A DNA stretch of 64,000 bases, taken from JACMJL01 sp963791805. Lineage in GTDB: Bacteria; Bacillota; Clostridia; Clostridiales; Clostridiaceae. The stretch lies in assembly GCA_963791805.1 (NCBI GenBank), contig CAWBTU010000003.1, forward strand, positions 124,001 through 188,000. The letters run 5' to 3'. The position numbers and the translations under genes were made by a program. Positions 52,520 through 61,896 of this stretch are shown here, piece after piece (positions within the stretch are counted from its first letter, which is position 1; each line of letters begins with the position of its first letter). Under the pieces are notes generated by a model that had not been told where the DNA came from, ran no database searches, and saw only the letters and a program-made list of their open reading frames with translations.

Positions 52520-53764
52520 TTATTGTATTCTTATCAAATATGTGTCATTTAAGTTTACTATTTTGTTTATTACATTAAATGTAAGTGCTGTGCCATCATC
52601 ATTCCAACATAAATTCATATTTTTACTCTCTACGATAGCTGTAGTTTTAAAAAGTTTCATTACTTTCCCATTCTGCAAATCTAGTATATCTAAGTTAGTG
52701 GTTAAAGATATGGGTGTGTTTGGAGAACTAGCTGTCTGCTCACAAATAGCTACCTTAGTATCATCCTTAGTAATATTATAACTACCTAAGTCTATTTTGC
52801 CTTGGAATGAATATTCACCCTTTTTTACTCCGTTTTCATCAAAATAGTAAATATTCGATTTTGACTCACAGCATTCACCAATCAATAAAAAATTGTTTTG
52901 AATTTTATAGGAAACTTGTCCTTTACTTGTATACAATATTTTCTCCTTCTTAGTAGTGATGTCAACCATAGTAAATTGGCTAGTACCAGTACTTTCATTG
53001 GTGGGAAGAAGATAATTTAATATCAAAGTTCCTGTTGTTTCATTTTCGGAAACTTTAGCATTTATCATTTTTATATCAGTAAGGTGATAGTTTGTTTGTG
53101 GATCATTAATTTTACCTGATTTATAAACCTTCCCACTAAAATCTAATATCTCCCATTGCTGATTATTAGAAGGATAATAAATTAGCAGCTTTCTGGTATC
53201 AAGCCACTGATATGTTGCCTCATAATTTTTATCTTGAGTTTTAAAATCAGTTATTTCGCCAGTGTCTAAGTTCAATAATTTTATTTTATAGTTATAAATC
53301 TCTCCTGAATTCCTATATCCTTGCCATTCAGCTTCATTCATTTTAGGAATACACTTTGCCTCTTCATAAAGTACATACTTTTTATCTGGTGATATGCTAA
53401 GAAACTTGCCTTCATTTACATCTATAAAATCTTTTGCTTTTCCAGTGTCAACATTATAGATACTTAAATACTTTACTTCTTCTGCTGAATATGGGTTTTC
53501 TAAATCTGCTTTTTTTGTTTCAGTTAGTATCTCATAATCACTTAACCATCCAAGTGAATTTTTGTTTGTATAAGTATTCAAGTTAAAACTAACTGAATTC
53601 TTAACAGCTTTTGAAGCTGTATAATTTAGCACCTTAATACTATTTACTCTTCCTGGAGAATCTTTACCTTTTGTGTTTTTATAAATTAAACTAAAGATTA
53701 TTATTGTACCTATTAGAAGCACGCTGAAAATTCTTCTTGTATTTATTTTAATTCCTCCTTTCAT
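52520..53764 (-). CDS. Membrane-anchored beta-propeller-like (TolB/WD40-type) protein
   Basis: A 414-aa protein with one N-terminal TM (RIFSVLLIGTIIIFSLIY) and an extracytoplasmic part of repeated blade-like segments: FLSISPDKKYVLYEE, IKLLNLDTGEITDF, YQWLDTRKLLIYYPS, LDILDLQNGKVMKLF. This suits a six- to seven-bladed propeller without catalytic residues. The start is odd: AAAGGAGG lies just after the ATG rather than before it, and the first codon 7 bases beyond the SD is ATA. It follows the histidine kinase by 42 bases. Confidence 0.75.
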   Translation of the reverse strand: MKGGIKINTRRIFSVLLIGTIIIFSLIYKNTKGKDSPGRVNSIKVLNYTASKAVKNSVSFNLNTYTNKNSLGWLSDYEILTETKKADLENPYSAEEVKYLSIYNVDTGKAKDFIDVNEGKFLSISPDKKYVLYEEAKCIPKMNEAEWQGYRNSGEIYNYKIKLLNLDTGEITDFKTQDKNYEATYQWLDTRKLLIYYPSNNQQWEILDFSGKVYKSGKINDPQTNYHLTDIKMINAKVSENETTGTLILNYLLPTNESTGTSQFTMVDITTKKEKILYTSKGQVSYKIQNNFLLIGECCESKSNIYYFDENGVKKGEYSFQGKIDLGSYNITKDDTKVAICEQTASSPNTPISLTTNLDILDLQNGKVMKLFKTTAIVESKNMNLCWNDDGTALTFNVINKIVNLNDTYLIRIQ

Positions 53765-53806
53765 ATTATAGTTAAATCATAATATAAAGTTGTCACAATT
53801 ATATTA

Positions 53807-55303
53807 TTAAAATGTCACATTATTGTAAACTTGCTTGTCATCACAGGGGAAAATCACAGTAAATTTAGAACCTCTATTTTCTACTGATTCAACTTTGATT
53901 CTTCCATTCTGTTTTTCCACCATGTTTTTTACAAAAGCTAAGCCGAGGCCTGTACCTCCAGTTTTTCTACTTCTATCATTTTGAACCCTGTAATATGGCT
54001 CAAAAATTTTTTCTAAATCCTTTTCAGAAATTCCTATTCCTGTATCTGATATCTCAATATAAGCTTCATTTTCAAAGCAATAAGAACTAATACTTACAAT
54101 ACTGTTTTGGCTACTATATTTAATTGCATTGTCAATTAAATTGATAAGGACATGTCTTAATCCTTCCTCATCAGCACTAATAGTAACCTCCTTTAAATTA
54201 CACTCTAGTGTTATTCCGTTTTTTCTTATTTTGCCAGTCATTCTTTCACAAATTTGTTCAATTAGAGCTTTTACTTTTAAAGGTCTTTTTTTAACTTCAA
54301 AATCATATCTTTCTAAAGATGACAAACTTAGAATATTATCAATCATTTTACTCAATCTTTCACATTCTTTAGAAATATTACCTGAAGCTTCCTTAGTTAA
54401 ATTTGTGTCCTGGTCATAAATCTGCATGATATCTGCGTAAGCCTTTATTGCAGTGAGTGGCGTTTTAAATTCATGGGTAACGCTACCAATAAAGTCCTTT
54501 TGCTCTCTTCCTAATATTTCAAGTTTTTCTACTGCCTTTTTCAAAGTATCTTTTTCTTTATTTAGCTCAATAAGATTATTCTCCATAGTATTGCTCATAA
54601 ATACTATTCCCATATTTAATTCACCAAGCTCATCCTTTCTCTTAATCAATTTTAATTCTCTAAAGTTTCCATTCTTAATATTGCTTACTGAAAATATCAT
54701 TCTTTGAATATCATTTGTAAATGGAATAAAATATATAATACCTAAAACAATACCGATTAATAAAGATATAAATCCAAGCACACAAAATAGTTTTTTTACT
54801 TTATTATAAAAATCCTTATTGTCTTTTACTGAATCCTTAAGTTTTAGAATGGCTACAGTAGTATTGTTATATTTTAAAGGCGAGTAGTAATATATATTAT
54901 TTTTCACCTGAAGATAACTAATTTTATTTTTCAGTGCATATTTGATCATTATATTTTCATTTTTTACTTCCTTAGTCTTCGTATCATTTTCATAACTATA
55001 TATAATATTTCCATTTGTATCATATATACTTGCTGGTATTGAATTTAACCATGGTTTATTAAACACATTAACATTACTCAAATGAATGTTTTTATCTTCT
55101 AAATTGTTACTGTAGTGCGATGAATTTAACTCTTCAGACAAATATTGTTCAAATAAATTTTTCTGATTTAATAACAGTTCTTCATTTTTTTCCTTCTGGT
55201 AATCTTTTATTCCATTTAGTATTAACATACTCAGTAATATAATCACAAAAAGTAAAAGAGAAGATACAAAGGCCACAAGCTTATACTTTATCTTTACTTT
55301 CAA
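53807..55303 (-). CDS. Sensor histidine kinase
   Basis: A 498-aa membrane kinase: TM1 at about residues 8-32, an external sensor of ~135 residues, TM2 at ~167-190, HAMP, then HisKA with the phospho-acceptor in SVTHEFKTPLTAIKAY. HATPase motifs are LINLIDNAIKYS (N box), ISDTGIGIS (G1), IFEPYYRV (F box) and GGTGLGLAFV (G2). The start is TTG, 9 bases after AAGGAG. It overlaps the regulator gene by 23 bases. It probably senses an envelope signal and controls the following lipoprotein genes; that is inference from gene order. Confidence 0.93.
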   Translation of the reverse strand: MKVKIKYKLVAFVSSLLLFVIILLSMLILNGIKDYQKEKNEELLLNQKNLFEQYLSEELNSSHYSNNLEDKNIHLSNVNVFNKPWLNSIPASIYDTNGNIIYSYENDTKTKEVKNENIMIKYALKNKISYLQVKNNIYYYSPLKYNNTTVAILKLKDSVKDNKDFYNKVKKLFCVLGFISLLIGIVLGIIYFIPFTNDIQRMIFSVSNIKNGNFRELKLIKRKDELGELNMGIVFMSNTMENNLIELNKEKDTLKKAVEKLEILGREQKDFIGSVTHEFKTPLTAIKAYADIMQIYDQDTNLTKEASGNISKECERLSKMIDNILSLSSLERYDFEVKKRPLKVKALIEQICERMTGKIRKNGITLECNLKEVTISADEEGLRHVLINLIDNAIKYSSQNSIVSISSYCFENEAYIEISDTGIGISEKDLEKIFEPYYRVQNDRSRKTGGTGLGLAFVKNMVEKQNGRIKVESVENRGSKFTVIFPCDDKQVYNNVTF

Positions 55304-55985
55304 ATGTGTTCACTCCTTTATAACCCATTCCATGAACAGTGACTATTATGCTCTGATATTTTTCACCGATTTTTTTTCTTATTCTTTGAATGTGTGTGTC
55401 TACGGTTCTTGTCCCACCAAGGTAGTCCATATCCCATACAATATCTAATAATTGTTCTCTAGAAAATGCCACATTTATATTAGATAGCAGTAAATATAAA
55501 AGTTCAAATTCTTTTAACGTAAAATCCAGTTCATTATCTCCAATCAGCACTGTCTTTTGTAAAGGGTCTATTTTCAATTCATCTACAGAGATAATAGAAA
55601 CATTTGCCTTTGGAGTAGTGATTTTTTTAAATCTTCGAGCAAGAGACTTAACTCTAGCAATTACTTCTCTAATGTCAAAGGGTTTTATAAGATAGTCATC
55701 AGCTCCAAGCTCTAATCCAAGGATTTTATCTACTATTCCATCTTTAGCTGTAAGCATTATAATTCCAACATCTTTATCTTGTAATTTCTTACATACATCA
55801 TATCCATTTATAACTGGTATCATCAAATCCAATATTACAATATCAGGTTTAAAGCTCTTAATTTTGTCTAAAGCCTCTTGCCCATCATAAGCTTTTTCAA
55901 TATTAAATCCTTCTTTTTTTAAAGCATAGGATAACACATTTACAATGCTTTCTTCATCATCTACTATTAATATTTTTTCGTTCAT
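55281..55985 (-). CDS. OmpR/PhoB-family response regulator
   Basis: A 234-aa regulator: receiver with LIVDDEES, phospho-acceptor in DIVILDLMIPVING, and conserved Lys in YLIKPFD. C-terminal winged-helix DNA-binding domain has LDFTLKEFELLYLL, VFSREQLL-like (AFSREQLLDIVW) and TVDTHIQRIRKKIG, ending in HGMGYKGV. The ATG was set six codons inside the longest frame to fit AGAGGTG. First gene of the operon with the kinase and three exported proteins. Confidence 0.94.
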   Translation of the reverse strand: MNEKILIVDDEESIVNVLSYALKKEGFNIEKAYDGQEALDKIKSFKPDIVILDLMIPVINGYDVCKKLQDKDVGIIMLTAKDGIVDKILGLELGADDYLIKPFDIREVIARVKSLARRFKKITTPKANVSIISVDELKIDPLQKTVLIGDNELDFTLKEFELLYLLLSNINVAFSREQLLDIVWDMDYLGGTRTVDTHIQRIRKKIGEKYQSIIVTVHGMGYKGVNTFESKDKV

Positions 55986-56260
55986 TTTAACACCTCTAAA
56001 CAAGCTCTTTTTTATATATTTAGTATAACATATACACTAATACAATCTCGAATGATCAATCTATGCCTCAATTAAAGTCTTGAAAAAAAGAAAAATGGTT
56101 GCTTTCTTACAGTTCATGACAAATAAATGCTATTATAGGGTTAATTGGTTGATTAATTAAATTAAAAATATTATTATAGTTAATATATCCACCCATTAAG
56201 TAGTTACGAATTAATCTTTGTAACTAATTTCCATAGCACTCCTCGTTATTAATAAATCAG

Positions 56261-56293
56261 AAAATCCAGCTAACTGATGATTAGCTGGATTTT
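56261..56293 (-). terminator. Terminator of the phosphoglucomutase gene
   Basis: AAAATCCAGCTA pairs perfectly with TAGCTGGATTTT over a 9-base loop, T-rich after the stem on the minus strand. Confidence 0.85.
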
Positions 56294-56299
56294 CACTTT

Positions 56300-58018
56300 C
56301 TATTCTACTGATTGTAGTTTTGTAAATATTATTTCTTTCATTGTTTTTAATTTTTCCTCTGATTCTTCAGGAGTAGAACCTTTAGAGTACATATATAATT
56401 TTATCTTAGGTTCTGTTCCTGATGGCCTTACCGCATACCAAGAGCCATCCTCTAACATAAATTTCAAAACATTTGAAGAGGGGATATCACTTTTTGAAGT
56501 AACATTAGTTATTAGATTTACTTCTTTTCCGTCTTTAAAGTCAGTATATGCTATAAGCTTAACACCCGCAATTTCAGTAGGGTACTCTTTTCTATAGGTT
56601 TCCATCATTCTGACAATTCTCTTACTACCCTCTATACCCTCTAACACCAATGAAATCAAGTTTTCTTTGTAGAAACCAAATTCTTTGTAGGTTTCATCAA
56701 GTACTTGGACTAAGGTTTTACCTTGCTTTTTGAAATATGCAGCTGCCTCGCATAGCATCATAGATGATATTACGGCATCTTTATCTCTTACGAATGTCCC
56801 TGTAACGTAGCCAATACTTTCTTCATAACCAAAAATAAATTCATAGTCTCCATTCTTCTCAAAATCATCTTCTTTACCACATATGTTTTTAAAGCCAGTT
56901 AATGTTTCAAAGGTAGTTACTCCATATTTTTCACCAATTGCTTTTCCAAGGTCCCCAGTAACAAGAGATTTAACTATTGCTGCATTTTGTGGCAATAAAC
57001 CAAGTTCTTTTCTTGATTCTACTATATATTTAACAAGAATTGCTCCCGTTTGATTACCATTAAAAGAAACATATTTTTCATCATTCCCCTTAACCATAAT
57101 AGCTAATCTATCACAATCTGGATCTGTTGCAATGAGGAGATCAGCGCCTATTTTTGTTCCTAAATCCTCCGCTAATTGAAATGCTCTAACATCTTCAGGA
57201 TTTGGAAATGGAACTGTAGTAAAATCAGGATCTGGTTTTTCCTGCTCCGGAACCACAGTAATATTTGTAAATCCTCTCTCTTTTAACACTCTTCTAACTA
57301 GTATATTTCCTGTTCCATTTAGTGGAGTGTATACTACCTTAATTTCTTTATCTATATCTTCTCTTAAAGCTAGCTCTTTTACTTTTGACACGTATAAATT
57401 ATCTAAATCGCTTCCTATAATCTTAAGCAGTCCTTTTTCTAAAGCTTCTTTCTCATCCATGTACTTAATATCTTCAAAATTTTCTATTTTAAGAATATTT
57501 TCAGTAATACCATCTGCATATTCTTGAAGAATCTGTGCCCCATCTTCCCAATACACCTTGTAGCCATTATATTCCTTCGGATTATGACTAGCTGTCACTA
57601 CAATTCCTGATGCAGTTTTTAATGTTCTAACTGCAAATGATAAAACAGGAGTTGGTCTTAAACTTTCAAACAAGTATACTTTTATATTATTCGCAGCTAA
57701 AATTAACGCTGCACGTTTTGCAAATTCTTGTGAAAAGTGCCTACAATCATATGCAATGGCCACACCTTTATCTACATAATTTTGACCTTTTGATTTAATA
57801 AAATCTGCCAATCCTTGTGTAGCCCTGGAAACTATGTATATATTCATTCTGTTTCTTCCTGCTCCAAGCTTTCCCCTAAGCCCCGCAGTACCAAATTCTA
57901 AATCTTTATAAAATCTATCCTCTATTTCATCCTTATTTAGTGCATTTAATTCTTTCCTGGTTTCTTCATCAAAATACTGATTTTCTTTCCAGTGATTATA
58001 AATTTCTATGTACTCCAT
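56300..58018 (-). CDS. pgcA: Phosphoglucomutase / phosphomannomutase, alpha-phosphoglucomutase type
   Basis: Interconverts glucose-1-phosphate and glucose-6-phosphate. At 572 aa it has the length of Bacillus PgcA. The phosphoserine loop is VTASHNPKEYNGYKVYW, the metal loop is TDPDCDRLAI, the sugar-binding loop FGYEESIGYVTG, and the phosphate-binding loop RPSGTEPKIKLY. All four functional loops are intact. SD AAGGGAG precedes the ATG. Feeds UDP-glucose and glycogen or cell-envelope glycan synthesis. Monocistronic. Confidence 0.94.
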   Translation of the reverse strand: MEYIEIYNHWKENQYFDEETRKELNALNKDEIEDRFYKDLEFGTAGLRGKLGAGRNRMNIYIVSRATQGLADFIKSKGQNYVDKGVAIAYDCRHFSQEFAKRAALILAANNIKVYLFESLRPTPVLSFAVRTLKTASGIVVTASHNPKEYNGYKVYWEDGAQILQEYADGITENILKIENFEDIKYMDEKEALEKGLLKIIGSDLDNLYVSKVKELALREDIDKEIKVVYTPLNGTGNILVRRVLKERGFTNITVVPEQEKPDPDFTTVPFPNPEDVRAFQLAEDLGTKIGADLLIATDPDCDRLAIMVKGNDEKYVSFNGNQTGAILVKYIVESRKELGLLPQNAAIVKSLVTGDLGKAIGEKYGVTTFETLTGFKNICGKEDDFEKNGDYEFIFGYEESIGYVTGTFVRDKDAVISSMMLCEAAAYFKKQGKTLVQVLDETYKEFGFYKENLISLVLEGIEGSKRIVRMMETYRKEYPTEIAGVKLIAYTDFKDGKEVNLITNVTSKSDIPSSNVLKFMLEDGSWYAVRPSGTEPKIKLYMYSKGSTPEESEEKLKTMKEIIFTKLQSVE

Positions 58019-58140
58019 TTCAAAAACTCCCTTTCTTATTAAATACTTTTTGCTTCAGATTAATAACTTAATTATACCCCTGATGACTAATTTATAAAAG
58101 CTAAACCATAAAGCAACAATATTATCTCATACTAATTTCT

Positions 58141-58184
58141 AAAAAAATAACTTCATACCAATTAACATTTTAAATGGTACGAAG
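58141..58184 (-). terminator. Terminator of the TM1266-like gene
   Basis: Minus strand CTTCGTACCA pairs with TGGTATGAAG (one G-U) across a 14-base loop, followed by TTATTTTTTT. Confidence 0.75.
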
Positions 58185-58196
58185 CTACTCCTTATA

Positions 58197-58448
58197 TTAT
58201 TCTAAGGTCATATACTTTACTTTTATTCCCTCTATATCCTTTAACTCTTTTTCAAGTTGCTGCACTTCTGCTAAGTCCGAATTAATATGTAAGAGAATTA
58301 GTCCTCTTTCAGAGCAAGAATTTTCATTTGTTTCATGTAGACCAATTCTTGTTTTTATAGCACACCCATACTTAGTTAAAACTGTCTGAACTTGTGGAGC
58401 ATGTGAAGTTCTTGGATCAATTGTTAATGCCATAATAGTTGTTTCCAT
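58197..58448 (-). CDS. TM1266-like ACT-fold protein (83 aa)
   Basis: Starts METTIMALTIDPRTSHAPQV and contains VLTKYGCAIKTRIGLHE and RGLILLHINSD, with a closing IEGIKVKYMTLE. This is the small ferredoxin-like/ACT-fold family typified by TM1266, linked in some anaerobes to the iron-only hydrogenase system as a presumed nickel- or metabolite-responsive regulator. No DNA-binding segment is seen. SD GGAGG precedes the ATG. No hydrogenase gene lies nearby. Confidence 0.78.
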   Translation of the reverse strand: METTIMALTIDPRTSHAPQVQTVLTKYGCAIKTRIGLHETNENSCSERGLILLHINSDLAEVQQLEKELKDIEGIKVKYMTLE

Positions 58449-58478
58449 AAAGATACCTCCTACAATATATTTTTAAAC

Positions 58479-58507
58479 AAATGTCACGTGCCAGGCTCGT
58501 GACATTT
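58479..58507. repeat. GC-rich REP-like palindrome
   Basis: AAATGTCACG pairs with CGTGACATTT across TGCCAGGCT; the inner part GTGCCAGGC is itself near-palindromic. It stands out in base composition. On the plus strand it is followed by TTTATTTAAG, so it might act as a terminator, but its core is like REP elements mobilised by TnpA-REP transposases. Only one copy in the window. Confidence 0.45.
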
Positions 58508-58551
58508 TATTTAAGTATATTATATAATATCACCTATTATTTATCAATTTA

Positions 58552-59901
58552 TTATCTATCCTTTAAAGGTACATAGTCACGCCTTATCGAAACACTTTTA
58601 TAGGCCGGTCTAATAATTTTACCATCGTTAACAAGTTCTTCAATTCTATGCGCACTCCAACCTACTATTCTAGAAATGGCAAATATTGGGGTATACATTT
58701 CAGGTGGAATATCAAGCATCCTATATACAAATCCAGAATAGAAATCCACATTGGCACTTACACCTTTATAAATCTTACGTACATTACCTATTACTTCTGG
58801 CGCAAGCTTTTCTACTGTTTCATACAAATTATATTCGTCTTCTAGTCCTTTTTCTTTAGCAAGAACCTCAACATAGTTTTTGAAAATAATAGCTCTAGGG
58901 TCTGATATAGAATAAACTGCATGTCCAATTCCATAAATCAAACCTGAATGATCAAAGGCTTCCTTATTAAGTATTTTAACAAGGTATTCTTTGATTTCTT
59001 CTTCATCCTTCCAATCTTTCAAGTTAAGCTTCATATCTTCAAACATTTGAACAACCTTAATATTGGCACCGCCATGTCTTGGTCCTTTTAGTGACCCTAG
59101 TGCTGCAGCAATTACTGAATATGTATCTGTTCCAGATGAAGTTACCACATGGGTAACAAAGGATGAATTATTTCCACCTCCATGTTCTGCATGAAGAACT
59201 AGCGCAAGGTCAAGCAATCTTGCTTCAAGTTTAGTATATTTACTGTCTGGTCTAAGCATATGAAGAATGTTTTCAGCAGTGCTTAATTTAGGGTTTGGGC
59301 TATGAATAATCAAGCTTTTGTTTCCATGATAATGTGAAAAAGCTTGATAACTATATACTGCCATTAGTGGGAAACATGCAATTAGTCTTATACTTTGTTT
59401 TAATACGTTTGCTATGGATGTATCATCAGCCTTATCATCAAGGCTATAAAATGCCAATACACTTCTAGCCAAAGAATTCATTATATCCTTACTTGGCATC
59501 TTTAATATCATATCACGTACGAAATCTTCTGGAAGTTTTCTATACTCAGAAATGTATTGTTCAAAATTTGCCAACGCCGTTTTACTAGGAAGATCACCAA
59601 AAAGCAATAGATAGCATGTCTCCTCAAATCCGAATCTATCCTCTTCAATAAAACCATCAACTATACTTTCAATATTTATTCCTCTATATATCAATTTACC
59701 AGGAACTGGTATCATCTCATTTTCATCAACAATATATGAATGTACTTCCCCAATCTCAGTTAATCCAACAAGTACTCCTCTTCCATCTATATCTCTGAGT
59801 CCACGTTTAACTTGATATTTTGTATACAACTGAGGGTCAATAAATCTACACAGTTTACCTGTTACTTTCTTTTCAAATTCTTCTAATATATTATTATCCA
59901 A
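58552..59901 (-). CDS. gltA: Citrate synthase
   Basis: Condenses oxaloacetate and acetyl-CoA. The family signature region is LVLHAEHGGGNNSSFVTH (catalytic His), followed by GPRHGGANIKV, GIGHAVYSISDPRA (second His), and the Asp in ANVDFYSGFVYRML. About 449 aa. The start was set at TTG with GAGGTG at 7 bases; the longest frame begins with a GTG inside the SD region. Monocistronic with its own promoter. A Si-type citrate synthase in a clostridium supports glutamate synthesis through a partial TCA cycle. Confidence 0.93.
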   Translation of the reverse strand: MDNNILEEFEKKVTGKLCRFIDPQLYTKYQVKRGLRDIDGRGVLVGLTEIGEVHSYIVDENEMIPVPGKLIYRGINIESIVDGFIEEDRFGFEETCYLLLFGDLPSKTALANFEQYISEYRKLPEDFVRDMILKMPSKDIMNSLARSVLAFYSLDDKADDTSIANVLKQSIRLIACFPLMAVYSYQAFSHYHGNKSLIIHSPNPKLSTAENILHMLRPDSKYTKLEARLLDLALVLHAEHGGGNNSSFVTHVVTSSGTDTYSVIAAALGSLKGPRHGGANIKVVQMFEDMKLNLKDWKDEEEIKEYLVKILNKEAFDHSGLIYGIGHAVYSISDPRAIIFKNYVEVLAKEKGLEDEYNLYETVEKLAPEVIGNVRKIYKGVSANVDFYSGFVYRMLDIPPEMYTPIFAISRIVGWSAHRIEELVNDGKIIRPAYKSVSIRRDYVPLKDR

Positions 59902-59957
59902 GATATCACACCTCACAAATTATTACTTATAAATATTTATATATGCATATTATACTT

Positions 59958-59985
59958 ATTATACCAAATATTGTATTAGATTCAA
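59958..59985 (-). promoter_or_regulatory. Promoter of the citrate synthase gene
   Basis: Minus strand TTGAAT, 16-base spacer, TATAAT; about 57 bases before the start codon. Confidence 0.6.
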
Positions 59986-60146
59986 ATTATCATTGTACCA
60001 AATCATATATCTGCCGTATTATACCTACATATGAATAAAATAAAATATCTTAATATTTATTATTAGTTTACTAACCATTATACCATATAAACCTATTATT
60101 AATAACTAATTCTTATAATAATTATTAGTGTTAAATTGATTAAATT

Positions 60147-61601
60147 TTAATTTCTTTTTTTCTTTAAATTATTAGGTAACTTAAATGAAAGCAAAAATCC
60201 TAAGAAAATTAAAAGAATCATCAATATAAAAACTATATGTAACCCTGAATTTAAAGATTTTATTACATTTACATGTGTTAAACCAGTTTTAAGTTTTCCT
60301 GAAGAATATAAATTATTTGGTTCCACTCCATTAATGCCCTTATCTTTGAAATATTTAACAATGCTAAAGTTAAAGATTCCTCCGTAAATGCTGACTGCTA
60401 TAGTCTGTCCTAGAGTACGAACTAAAGAATTAGTAGAAGTTGCTACACCTCTTTTATCAAATTGCACCGACTCCTGAACCACCAGTGTTAATGTAGTAAA
60501 ACATGCTCCAAAACCGAATCCCATCAATGAGACGTATACAATTACTAAAACTATAGATGAATTTATCCCTAAAGTTAGTAACAATATGCAGCTCGTTAGA
60601 ATAATGAAGGTGCTTGCCCTTACTATTACACGCTCTCCGTGTCTAGGTATGCGTTTAGACAACATAAAGGATGACAATAACCAAGTTAAAGACATGGGTG
60701 CTAATGAAAGACCTGATAGCATTGCACCATAGCCTAATACATTTTGTATATATATTGGCATATAAACATCAATTCCGATGAGTATACCAGATGAAAGAAA
60801 ACTTATTCCATTTACTATAGTGCTGTCCCTTGTAAATATCTCAAAAGGCACTATTGGTTCCTCAGCTTTTCTTTCAATAAAATACAACACTACAAATAAT
60901 ATAAATGAAATCACTATACAAACAATTATTGAATTAATATAGCCAATTTTATTTCTATCCCCGATTAAGAAACCATATAATAAAATTATTATCGCTGCAG
61001 AAAGAATACTGGACCCTAAAAAGTCTATTTTATGCTTGCTCTTCTGGAAATTCTCATCGAGGTATTTCTGTAGAAGAAGTATTGATAGTATCCCAAAGGG
61101 TAAATTTATAAAGAAAATCCAATGCCAAGATAAATTTTCAATTAAAAATCCTCCAAGAAAAGGTCCCATTAAACTTGCAATTCCCCACACGGTGCCGAGC
61201 CACCCTTGTACCTTAGCTCTTTCTTCTAGTGTGAATACATCACCAACAATTGTATATGTTATTGTAAATATTGATCCAGCTCCTAGCCCTTGTAATGTTC
61301 TAAATGCAACTAGTTGATACATATTTTGAGCAAATCCACAAAGACAACTTCCAATCAAAAAAATTATTATACCTACTGTTAAAGTATTTTTTCTTCCATA
61401 TAAATCAGATAGTTTTCCATATATCGGTGTTGAAACTGCTGAGGTAAGCAAATAAAGCGAGAATACCCAACTTATTAATTCAAACCCTTTCAAATCTTTT
61501 ACAATGGTGGGCATTGCCGTTGTTACAACTGTTCCCTCCACTGCACCAAGAAACATTGCTACCATTAGTGCTATGACTATATTTCTTTTCTTCGTACCCA
61601 T
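60147..61601 (-). CDS. MFS drug exporter, DHA2 (EmrB/QacA) type, 14 TM
   Basis: A 484-aa exporter with about 14 TM segments. N-terminal KRNIVIALMVAMFLGAVEGT with the TM1 signature (here AVEGTVVTTAMPTI, in place of LDxTIVNVALP), motif A GKLSDLYGRKNTL, motif C-like GPFLGGFLIENLSWHW. Predicted proton-coupled multidrug exporter. SD AAGGAG precedes the ATG. Not followed by a regulator. The acidic residue in TM1 (Glu) is kept, consistent with cationic substrates. Confidence 0.92.
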   Translation of the reverse strand: MGTKKRNIVIALMVAMFLGAVEGTVVTTAMPTIVKDLKGFELISWVFSLYLLTSAVSTPIYGKLSDLYGRKNTLTVGIIIFLIGSCLCGFAQNMYQLVAFRTLQGLGAGSIFTITYTIVGDVFTLEERAKVQGWLGTVWGIASLMGPFLGGFLIENLSWHWIFFINLPFGILSILLLQKYLDENFQKSKHKIDFLGSSILSAAIIILLYGFLIGDRNKIGYINSIIVCIVISFILFVVLYFIERKAEEPIVPFEIFTRDSTIVNGISFLSSGILIGIDVYMPIYIQNVLGYGAMLSGLSLAPMSLTWLLSSFMLSKRIPRHGERVIVRASTFIILTSCILLLTLGINSSIVLVIVYVSLMGFGFGACFTTLTLVVQESVQFDKRGVATSTNSLVRTLGQTIAVSIYGGIFNFSIVKYFKDKGINGVEPNNLYSSGKLKTGLTHVNVIKSLNSGLHIVFILMILLIFLGFLLSFKLPNNLKKKRN

Positions 61602-61730
61602 GTAATATTCTCCTTAAATTGCTATTTGCAATATCTTTAATTTCATTTCGTTATAATATTACCATAATTTATTGCTAAAATGAATACATTACAATTTAGC
61701 CTCTCAAATTAAATATTAAATTTATATACA

Positions 61731-61761
61731 AAAGAAAGAGCCAGTATAATACTGACTCTTT
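61731..61761 (-). terminator. Terminator of the fadN-fadA transcript
   Basis: Minus strand AAAGAGTCAGTA pairs with TACTGGCTCTTT (one G-U) over a 3-base loop, followed by CTTTTG. Located ~135 bases after the thiolase stop codon. Confidence 0.7.
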
Positions 61762-61896
61762 ACCTTTTGTAATAAATATATGGTCAATTCACGCTTTTGC
61801 TATACCTATCGAACTTTCCATTTAGGATCGACAGATTGAAATAACTACATATCTACTAAATATATAATTTCACTTTTTTAACCTACTTGCGAAGAA

